The translations under genes and the position numbers were made by a program. From Desulfuromonadaceae bacterium UBA2294 (GTDB lineage: Bacteria > Desulfobacterota > Desulfuromonadia > Desulfuromonadales > UBA2294), in NCBI GenBank assembly GCA_002345625.1, contig DDWE01000008.1:1-16210 (forward strand): a DNA stretch of 16,210 nt, read 5' to 3'. Below the pieces are notes generated by a model. It was not told the origin of the DNA. It did not search any database and saw nothing but the letters and a program-made list of their open reading frames with translations. This document shows, piece after piece, positions 1-5,423 of this stretch (positions are counted from its first letter, which is position 1; each line of letters begins with the position of its first letter).

Positions 1-316
1 AGGGCTTGGTGATGTAGTCGTAAGCGCCGGCCTTCATCGCCTCGATGGCATTCTCCATCGACGATTCGGCGGTCATGATAATAACCAGGGTATCCGGGCG
101 CTGGTCACGGAACCGGCGCAGAAGATCGAGGCCGGAGCGGCCCGGCATCTTGATGTCGAGAACCGCCATGTCATACCGATTGCGATCGAACAGGGCCTGC
201 GCCTCATCGCCGTTACAGGCCAGGTCAACGGCGAACCCTTTTTTACCCAGGGCCTTGGACAGGACCCAGCGCATGCTCTCTTCGTCATCGGCAACCAGAA
301 TTCGATGGATGGACAT
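1..316 (-). CDS. NtrC-like response regulator, receiver domain only (partial, C-terminus outside window)
   Basis: Only the first 105 residues are present; the gene runs off the left edge. They form a complete CheY-like receiver domain. The acidic pair is D10/D11, the phospho-acceptor is D54 in VLDIKMPG, the switch threonine is T82 in IMTAES, and the conserved lysine is K104 in YITKP. The early stretch SMRWVLSKAL closely resembles NtrC (SIRWVLERAL from memory). An AAA+ sigma-54 activator domain and a DNA-binding domain would therefore be expected beyond the edge, but they cannot be seen. The start at 316 is supported by an AAGGAGAAG ribosome site that overlaps the stop of the upstream kinase gene, 13 bp away. 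The neighbour is an NtrB-like kinase, its presumed phosphodonor. It is very likely an NtrC-family regulator; which regulator (NtrC proper or a paralogue) is undecided. Confidence 0.88.
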   Translation of the reverse strand, partial: MSIHRILVADDEESMRWVLSKALGKKGFAVDLACNGDEAQALFDRNRYDMAVLDIKMPGRSGLDLLRRFRDQRPDTLVIIMTAESSMENAIEAMKAGAYDYITKP

Positions 317-329
317 TATGTACTTCTCC

Positions 330-1454
330 TTAAAAACAAGGTGTCTCTTCGTCGTTGCGGATGAAGGGGAGGGAGACACTGAACACGCAACCGCTGCCTG
401 GACGGCTGTTGACTTTGATAAAGCCCTGATGGCTGTCGGCGATTTTCTGGCAGGTGGCAAGGCCTAGGCCGCTACCGCCCGGTTTGGTAGTGAAAAACGG
501 GGTGAAAATGCGCTCCATATCCCGATCGCTGATGCCGGGGCCGTTGTCGGAGATTTCGATCACGACCCAGGGGACGGGGCGTCGTCCCGGGGACAGCAGG
601 TGATAGTCACTGGCAATACGGGTGCTGATATCGATCCGTCCGCCCGGTTCCACCGATTCGCTGGCGTTTTTGACCAGATTCAGAAACAGGCGGGCGAGCA
701 GGGCTGCGTCACCGCGAATCGGCGGGATGCTCGGATCGAGGTGCAGAACGAATTCGAGGCAGCGGCTACGTCCTGCTTCTTTCTGGAGTAGCACGATGTC
801 GCTGAGAATACGTGACAGGTCAGCGTCACCCATTTCTGGTGGTCGCGGCCGGGTCAGGTCCATCAGCTCTTCAATGATTCCGTTAACGCGCTCCACTTCG
901 CGGATGACCACGGTGGTATACTCGCGCAGCGGACTTTGTGACTCGAGTTCCATGTTGAGAAGTTGCGCAGCGCCACGGATGCCACCCAGAGGGTTTTTGA
1001 CCTCGTGGGCGAGGCCGGCGGCGAGAGTGCCGAGCATCGATTGGCGGTCCGCCTGACGTAGGGCCGCTTCCAGTTCGCGCACGCGACTTAAGTCGCGCAT
1101 GATCAGTACCGCGCCGTCCGGGGTGTCGGACTGGTCGTAGATTGGCGAGACCGAGACGCTGATCGGCATCGCTGCGCCGGTGGTCTGTTGCAGCGAGATG
1201 TTCTCTTCGTCGGTGATTGATCGACCGGCGGCGAGGGTCTGGCGGAGCAGGTCGACCATTCGCGTCTGGCTGGCAAAGATTTCGTCAAACTGGCGGTCCA
1301 GGCTTTGTCGCCGCGACAGGCCCGTGTACGATTCGGCGGCAGGATTAAATAGTACGATGCGCCCACTGCGGTCAACCGCAATCACGGCCCGGTCGAGGTT
1401 CTCAACGACCTTGATAAAGATCTGCGCTTCAGAGTTGTCGCGTTCAGGGCACAT
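330..1454 (-). CDS. NtrB-like PAS-domain histidine kinase
   Basis: A 374-residue cytosolic sensor kinase with no membrane segment. An N-terminal PAS-type domain (about residues 10-120) starts with the ENLDRAVIAVDRSGRI pattern. The dimerisation/phosphotransfer helix carries H150 in GLAHEVKNPLGGIRGAAQLL, the sequence typical of NtrB/GlnL. The C-terminal ATPase domain has an N box (NLVKNASES), a G1 box (DNGPGIS) and a G2 box (GGSGLGLA). By family it would autophosphorylate and pass phosphate to the receiver encoded 13 bp downstream. An ATG at 1472 is also in frame but has no ribosome site. The ATG at 1454 is preceded by GAGG six bases upstream and is chosen; it overlaps the end of dusB by 11 bp, implying translational coupling. 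The dusB-ntrB-ntrC order matches the nifR3-ntrB-ntrC operons of Alphaproteobacteria. The real signal it senses is not shown. Confidence 0.9.
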   Translation of the reverse strand: MCPERDNSEAQIFIKVVENLDRAVIAVDRSGRIVLFNPAAESYTGLSRRQSLDRQFDEIFASQTRMVDLLRQTLAAGRSITDEENISLQQTTGAAMPISVSVSPIYDQSDTPDGAVLIMRDLSRVRELEAALRQADRQSMLGTLAAGLAHEVKNPLGGIRGAAQLLNMELESQSPLREYTTVVIREVERVNGIIEELMDLTRPRPPEMGDADLSRILSDIVLLQKEAGRSRCLEFVLHLDPSIPPIRGDAALLARLFLNLVKNASESVEPGGRIDISTRIASDYHLLSPGRRPVPWVVIEISDNGPGISDRDMERIFTPFFTTKPGGSGLGLATCQKIADSHQGFIKVNSRPGSGCVFSVSLPFIRNDEETPCF

Positions 1455-2433
1455 ATGCAGCCTCGTCGGCATGTGGCGACGACTGGAAAAAATCTTGGAC
1501 CAGACTCCGCAAGTCGTCCAGGGTGAAGGTCTGGTTCACTGCCGAACGAAAAGCAGCGGCGCCCGGGAGACCACGGGCATACCAGCAAAGATGTTTGCGC
1601 ATCTCCAGGACGGCTTTAGCTGGTCCGATGAGGGTTACCTGGCGTGCCAGATGCGCAAGGGCGACATCCTGTCGCTCGGCAGCTGTCGGTGCGGGCTGCG
1701 GAGGCAGGCCGTCAAGGGCCCGGACGGCATCACGAATCAGCCAGGGGTTACCATAGCCGCCACGGCCAATCATCACCCCGTCGCAGCCAGTGGTCTCGAC
1801 CATGCGTCGGGCGTCGTCGCCGGACATAATGTCGCCGCTACCAATAACCGGAATGCGCAGCGCTGCTTTTAGAACGCCGATCTGTTGCCAGTCGGCGCTG
1901 CCGGTGAATCCTTGTGCGCGCGTCCGCGGGTGGAGGGTGATGGCATCGGCCCCCTCTTCGGCTGCGATGCGGCCTATATCAAGGTAGTTGATGCCAATGT
2001 TGTCCCAACCGGAGCGAATCTTGATCGTCAGCGGACAGGAGACGGCACGGCGTACCGCCGCAATGATGCGGCCGACGCGTTGTGGTTCCCGTAAAAGTGC
2101 GCTGCCGGCACCGCCGCGAATGACTTTATTGACCGGGCAGCCAAGATTCAGGTCAATGAGATCTCCGTCGCCAGCGACCGATGCGGCGGCCGCTGCCAGA
2201 TCGTCCGGTTCGCTACCGAAGAGCTGGATGCCAAGCGGGCGCTCATCAGGATCGCTGCGCAGCAGTTCACGCGTCCTGCGGCCGGAATGCAGTAGACCTT
2301 TTGCGCTGACCATCTCAGTGTAGACCAGCCCGGCACCGAATGGTTTCATCGTTTGGCGATATGCCAGATCGGAAATCCCGGCCATAGGGGCGAGGATAAC
2401 GCGGCTGGAGAGTGTCAGGGGGCCGATATTCAT
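1444..2433 (-). CDS. dusB: tRNA-dihydrouridine synthase, DusB/NifR3 family
   Basis: A 329-residue FMN-dependent enzyme that reduces specific uridines in the tRNA D-loop to dihydrouridine. The N-terminus has the family pattern (VILAPMAGISDLAYR), followed by YTEMVSAKGL and GIQLFGSEPDDL. The catalytic cysteine is C99 in DLNLGCPVNKV, and the FMN-contacting stretch TIKIRSGWD and VMIGRGGYGNPWL are present. Length and motif order fit the whole family, with a TIM barrel and a small C-terminal helical domain (from about residue 245). No strong ribosome site is visible before the ATG at 2433. The gene is first in a minus-strand operon and its end overlaps the NtrB-like kinase gene. In Alphaproteobacteria the same gene (nifR3) leads the ntrBC operon; in E. 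coli dusB precedes fis instead. Function assignment is firm; the exact uridine modified is inferred from the family. Confidence 0.95.
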   Translation of the reverse strand: MNIGPLTLSSRVILAPMAGISDLAYRQTMKPFGAGLVYTEMVSAKGLLHSGRRTRELLRSDPDERPLGIQLFGSEPDDLAAAAASVAGDGDLIDLNLGCPVNKVIRGGAGSALLREPQRVGRIIAAVRRAVSCPLTIKIRSGWDNIGINYLDIGRIAAEEGADAITLHPRTRAQGFTGSADWQQIGVLKAALRIPVIGSGDIMSGDDARRMVETTGCDGVMIGRGGYGNPWLIRDAVRALDGLPPQPAPTAAERQDVALAHLARQVTLIGPAKAVLEMRKHLCWYARGLPGAAAFRSAVNQTFTLDDLRSLVQDFFQSSPHADEAAYVP

Positions 2434-2518
2434 GGAGTAGACTGCCTATTTTTTGCACATGTTAGCATGCGTTCAGGCCTTTGCCTAGTCGTAAAAAATT
2501 GCCCTGAGAAGTGCGCAT

Positions 2519-2533
2519 TGGCACCCTCTTTGC
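2519..2533 (+). promoter_or_regulatory. Candidate sigma-54 (RpoN) promoter for gltA
   Basis: The element reads TGGCAC, five bases, then TTGC. This matches the invariant sigma-54 -24/-12 core, with the GG and GC dinucleotides exactly ten bases apart. Transcription would begin near 2545 and run toward gltA. An NtrC-like activator gene lies in the adjacent operon. No upstream activator site could be recognised, so this remains a sequence-match call. Confidence 0.55.
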
Positions 2534-2558
2534 GTGAATACTGTATACAAAATTAAGC

Positions 2559-2587
2559 TTGACATTCCCTCATCTGGTTGGTAAAAC
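2559..2587 (+). promoter_or_regulatory. Candidate sigma-70 promoter for gltA
   Basis: A perfect TTGACA (2559-2564) is followed after 17 bases by TAAAAC (2582-2587), a 4/6 match to the -10 box. Transcription would begin near 2594, giving a leader of about 200 bases before gltA. The -10 is weak, so an activator or alternative promoter may be involved. Confidence 0.45.
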
Positions 2588-2621
2588 AACATTTGGAAAT
2601 TGTAAGAAACGTAAATTTATT

Positions 2622-2642
2622 AACCAGTGTTAAGCACTGGTT
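2622..2642. repeat. Perfect 8-bp inverted repeat with 5-base centre upstream of gltA
   Basis: AACCAGTG (2622-2629) and CACTGGTT (2635-2642) are exact reverse complements separated by TTAAG. It lies just downstream of the candidate sigma-70 start. It could be a dimeric repressor operator, or an RNA hairpin followed by a T-rich stretch (TTTGTTTCTCTTGT) that could attenuate transcription. The run of T is interrupted, so a simple terminator is less likely. Confidence 0.6.
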
Positions 2643-2749
2643 TGTTTCTCTTGTATTCCAGAAATTCAAGGTCTTATCTTGAGGTCTGTTCCAAAGGCGG
2701 GACGCCATTATTTGAGTTTGGTGTGCCCTGTCACGCTTCTTTTACCTTG

Positions 2750-2766
2750 GGCGGAAAGTTTCCGCC
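2750..2766. repeat. 17-bp palindrome immediately before the gltA ribosome site
   Basis: GGCGGAAA (2750-2757) and TTTCCGCC (2759-2766) are exact reverse complements around a single G. It ends 10 bases before the AAAGGAG ribosome site. With almost no loop it looks more like a protein operator than a hairpin, although GGCGG/CCGCC could pair in RNA across a 7-base loop. Confidence 0.6.
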
Positions 2767-2791
2767 ACATTAATCCAAAGGAGATCTGAGT

Positions 2792-4105
2792 ATGTCGACA
2801 TTGAAGGAGACCCTGCGCAAGAAGATCGAAGAGCACCGCCCTCGCACAACCCGTCTGGTCAAAGAATTCAGTGAAGTTTCGTTGGGCGAAGTCAATATCG
2901 GCCAGTGCATCGGTGGTGCACGCGGCATTAAATCTCTCGTTACTGATATTTCCTATCTTGATCCGATGGAAGGGATCCGCTTCCGTGGCATGACCATTCC
3001 TGAGACCTTTGCTGCCTTGCCGAAGGTTCCAGGCAAGGATCAGCCCTATGTCGAAGGTTTCTGGTATCTGCTTTTGACCGGCGACGTGCCGACCATGGAG
3101 CAGACGCTGGAAGTTGTTGCCGATTGGAAGAAACGCTCTGTTGTCCCCCAGTATGTCTATGACGTACTCAACGCTCTGCCGGCAGACAGCCATCCGATGG
3201 CCATGTTCTCGTCTGCCGTTCTGGCCATGCAGAAAGATTCGGTTTTTGCCAAGACCTATGCGTCGGGTAAATTCAACAAGATGACCTGTTGGGAAGACAT
3301 GTACGAAGACGCCAACAATATGATGGCGAAACTCGGCCCGATCGGTGCTTTCATCTACCGCAAAAAATACAAGAACAACGAGCAGATTGCTGCGGATCCG
3401 AATCTCGATATGGGCGGCAACTTCGCGCACATGATGGGTGTTGATGCTCCTTATGACGATGTCGCCCGGATGTACTTCATCCTGCATTCTGATCACGAGT
3501 CGGGCAATGTTTCGGCTCACACCACGCACCTGGTTGCTTCGGCCCTCTCCGATGCTTACTATTCTTACAGTGCCGGCCTGAACGGCCTTGCCGGACCGTT
3601 GCATGGTCTGGCAAACGAAGAGGTTCTTCGCTGGACCCAGAACTTCATGGAGCAACTCGGTGGCCAGGTCCCGACCGAAGAGAAACTCAAGGAAGCCCTC
3701 TGGGCGACCCTGAACAGCGGTCAGGTTATCCCGGGTTACGGTCATGCCGTTCTGCGTAAAACCGACCCGCGCTACACCTCGCAGCGTGAGTTCTGCATGA
3801 AGACTGAAGGCCTCAAAGATTACCCGCTGTTCCAACTGGTCCGGATGATCTTTGAAGTTGCTCCGGGCGTTCTGACCGAGCACGGTAAAGCCAAAAATCC
3901 CTGGCCGAACGTCGATGCACAGTCCGGCGTTATCCAGTGGTACTACGGTGTCACCCAGTACGAGTTCTATACCGTTTTGTTCGGTATCGGCCGTGCCCTC
4001 GGCTGCCTCGCCAATATCACTTGGGACCGTGCCCTGGGCTACGGCATCGAGCGTCCGAAGTCGGTGACTACCGCCATGCTGGAGAAGGCTGCCGGCATCG
4101 CCTGA
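2792..4105 (+). CDS. gltA: Citrate synthase, eukaryote-like type
   Basis: A 437-residue enzyme condensing oxaloacetate and acetyl-CoA to citrate, the entry step of the TCA cycle. Catalytic residues are visible as H271 (LAGPLHGLANEEV), H318 (VIPGYGHAVLRKTDPRY) and D375 (NPWPNVDAQSG). These correspond to pig heart H274, H320 and D375. The wording of these motifs is that of mitochondrial citrate synthase rather than of E. coli GltA or the short Bacillus type. Such eukaryote-like enzymes were described from Geobacter sulfurreducens and relatives. The start at 2792 has a strong AAAGGAG eight bases upstream. The gene stands alone, with its own long control region and an intrinsic terminator 23 bp after the stop. 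In Geobacter, citrate synthase links acetate oxidation to respiration and is transcriptionally controlled, which would fit the crowded upstream region. Confidence 0.97.
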   Translation: MSTLKETLRKKIEEHRPRTTRLVKEFSEVSLGEVNIGQCIGGARGIKSLVTDISYLDPMEGIRFRGMTIPETFAALPKVPGKDQPYVEGFWYLLLTGDVPTMEQTLEVVADWKKRSVVPQYVYDVLNALPADSHPMAMFSSAVLAMQKDSVFAKTYASGKFNKMTCWEDMYEDANNMMAKLGPIGAFIYRKKYKNNEQIAADPNLDMGGNFAHMMGVDAPYDDVARMYFILHSDHESGNVSAHTTHLVASALSDAYYSYSAGLNGLAGPLHGLANEEVLRWTQNFMEQLGGQVPTEEKLKEALWATLNSGQVIPGYGHAVLRKTDPRYTSQREFCMKTEGLKDYPLFQLVRMIFEVAPGVLTEHGKAKNPWPNVDAQSGVIQWYYGVTQYEFYTVLFGIGRALGCLANITWDRALGYGIERPKSVTTAMLEKAAGIA

Positions 4106-4127
4106 TTCTCGATTTGACCTGCATCAC

Positions 4128-4162
4128 GACCCGGAGCGCGTACGCGCTCCGGGTCTTTTTTT
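4128..4162 (+). terminator. Intrinsic terminator of gltA
   Basis: A 12-bp GC-rich stem, GACCCGGAGCGC (4128-4139) with its exact complement at 4144-4155, closes a GTAC tetraloop and is followed by seven T (4156-4162). Because GTAC is self-complementary, the whole 28 bases form a perfect palindrome. There is no T run on the other strand, so it acts in the gltA direction only. Confidence 0.95.
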
Positions 4163-4239
4163 GTGCAAAACGAGAAGCCTGTGTGTTTCCATCCCCCTCC
4201 GTATGTGGCACAATGTCCTGATTATCAATAGAGGAGGTT

Positions 4240-5271
4240 GTGCTGTCAGCTTGTCTGCGAAAACAAATGCCTATGTGTGAACAAATTGCCACAATGACTC
4301 TGCGAAGGTCGCGGCTTCGGTCTGCGGACCGGTTGTGGCTGTTGCTTGCCTGTTTTGTCGCTATTGCATTGACTGCAGGCACGGTGTGGGCTGCCGATCC
4401 CCTTGTCACAGAGATTGCTCCGGTTGAAGGGCCTGAATCGTCCGTTGAGATTGTCTACGAACTCGACGCCTATTATTCCAATATCGGCCTGTTCGTGCCT
4501 CTGACCAGATCACCCATTCCCGACGTCAGCGCTGAGGGCGAACTCGATGTTTATCGACACCTGCTCCGAACCTCATGGCCACCCCGTTTTTTCTTGCTGG
4601 AAGCGAGCGTCGACCCCTTGCCGGTGGCAGGCGTCTACCTGAAGGCGAATCATCCGAATTTCTATAATAATGCCGATTTTAGTGGCGGTAACGTGATTGA
4701 GTCGATCACGGCCGGATTTCAGGAACCTTTTGCCTTGACCCTGTTTTTAGGCAATGTTGCGACCTTTGTTCGTAAGGGGGAGCCGCGTCGGGAGACGAAC
4801 AAAGGGTATATGGGCTATATGTTCAGTGTCGGGAATCAGCACATTAAGGAGAATACGCTGATTAACGACAAGTGGCTCGAAATCGAGTGGAAGTTAAAGG
4901 GCGATCGGGAGTTTAATCACATTGTCCATCGCTGGAGTTTTCGTCTCGGTGCCTCTTTGCACCAGAACCACGCGATCAGTGACGCGGTCTACATCGGATT
5001 GCGGCGGAGTAATCTTGACTACAATGCTCCCTTTCTCTCATGGTTGACGAACAGTAATGTTAGCTTGAAGTCCGATGTTTCCCTGGATAACGGGCGTTTT
5101 CTCCGACAGGAACTCACCGTCGGTAAAAAATATCCGTTCAAGGATCGTGATATTGCCGTAACTCTGGATATCGGTTTTATTTGGGAAAATGCCCGGCGCT
5201 ATGGCCTCCCTTATCGAACTTCTGAGCAGGATTCCTTTACGCTCGTTTTTCGTCCGAATTTTGAATTTTGA
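4240..5271 (+). CDS. Predicted outer-membrane beta-barrel protein of unknown function
   Basis: I do not recognise a named family. The N-terminus has a signal peptide: a basic stretch (RRSRLRSADR), a hydrophobic core (LWLLLACFVAIALTAG) and a signal peptidase I site after TVWA. LLAC inside the core is a poor lipobox match, so a lipoprotein is less likely. The mature part is rich in aromatic residues with alternating polar/nonpolar strands. It ends in FRPNFEF, a terminal phenylalanine typical of proteins inserted by the BAM machinery. The start is uncertain. A strong GAGGAGG (4231-4237) lies only two bases before GTG 4240. ATG codons at 4267, 4273 and 4294 are in frame but lack ribosome sites, and 4294 would give the most ordinary signal peptide (33 residues). 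The gene is flanked by the gltA terminator and a 150-bp gap before smc, so it looks monocistronic and its context gives no function. Confidence 0.75.
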   Translation: MLSACLRKQMPMCEQIATMTLRRSRLRSADRLWLLLACFVAIALTAGTVWAADPLVTEIAPVEGPESSVEIVYELDAYYSNIGLFVPLTRSPIPDVSAEGELDVYRHLLRTSWPPRFFLLEASVDPLPVAGVYLKANHPNFYNNADFSGGNVIESITAGFQEPFALTLFLGNVATFVRKGEPRRETNKGYMGYMFSVGNQHIKENTLINDKWLEIEWKLKGDREFNHIVHRWSFRLGASLHQNHAISDAVYIGLRRSNLDYNAPFLSWLTNSNVSLKSDVSLDNGRFLRQELTVGKKYPFKDRDIAVTLDIGFIWENARRYGLPYRTSEQDSFTLVFRPNFEF

Positions 5272-5342
5272 GATTTTGCGGAGATCGGGTCGCAGTTGAT
5301 GACTCGCCGGGAGGTGATGGCGTCGCGCCCCCATGATTTCCG

Positions 5343-5371
5343 TTTACATGCCGGGAAGAGATTGTTAACAT
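5343..5371 (+). promoter_or_regulatory. Candidate sigma-70 promoter for smc
   Basis: TTTACA (5343-5348, 5/6) and TAACAT (5366-5371, 4/6) are separated by 17 bases, about 50 bp before the smc start. It is the best-looking pair in this 150-bp gap. The match is moderate. Confidence 0.4.
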
Positions 5372-5423
5372 TCCCCGCTACTTTTTTGTTTGGGCCCATG
5401 TTCTTGTTTATGAATTGATACCG

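Larger units (their letters stand above)
2434..2791. promoter_or_regulatory. dusB-gltA divergent intergenic region (358 bp, no gene)
   Basis: This AT-rich stretch separates the divergent dusB and gltA genes. No open frame with a ribosome site is seen in it. On the plus strand it holds, in order, a sigma-54-like -24/-12 element, the small palindrome TGTATACA (2542-2549), a sigma-70-like promoter, two inverted repeats and the gltA ribosome site. No convincing -35/-10 pair was found for dusB on the minus strand. The distance from either candidate gltA promoter to the start codon implies a leader RNA of roughly 200-250 bases, which is long for a metabolic gene. Confidence 0.7.

Noticed and set aside
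2542..2549. TGTATACA palindrome as a GntR-type operator
   Set aside because: Eight bases are too few to claim a site; it is only noted as lying near the possible sigma-54 start.
2708..3883. 391-codon open frame on the minus strand opposite gltA
   Set aside because: The protein has no recognisable domain, lies fully antisense to a certain gene, and is explained by codon bias of gltA keeping the opposite frame open.
4206..4220. TGGCAC before the beta-barrel gene, considered as a second sigma-54 promoter
   Set aside because: The -12 half is missing: the bases at the right distance are CCTG, not TTGC.
4318..4400. LLAC in the signal peptide as a lipoprotein cleavage site
   Set aside because: The hydrophobic core continues well past the cysteine and a better signal peptidase I site (TVWA) follows; position -2 of the lipobox is a leucine, which is unusual.
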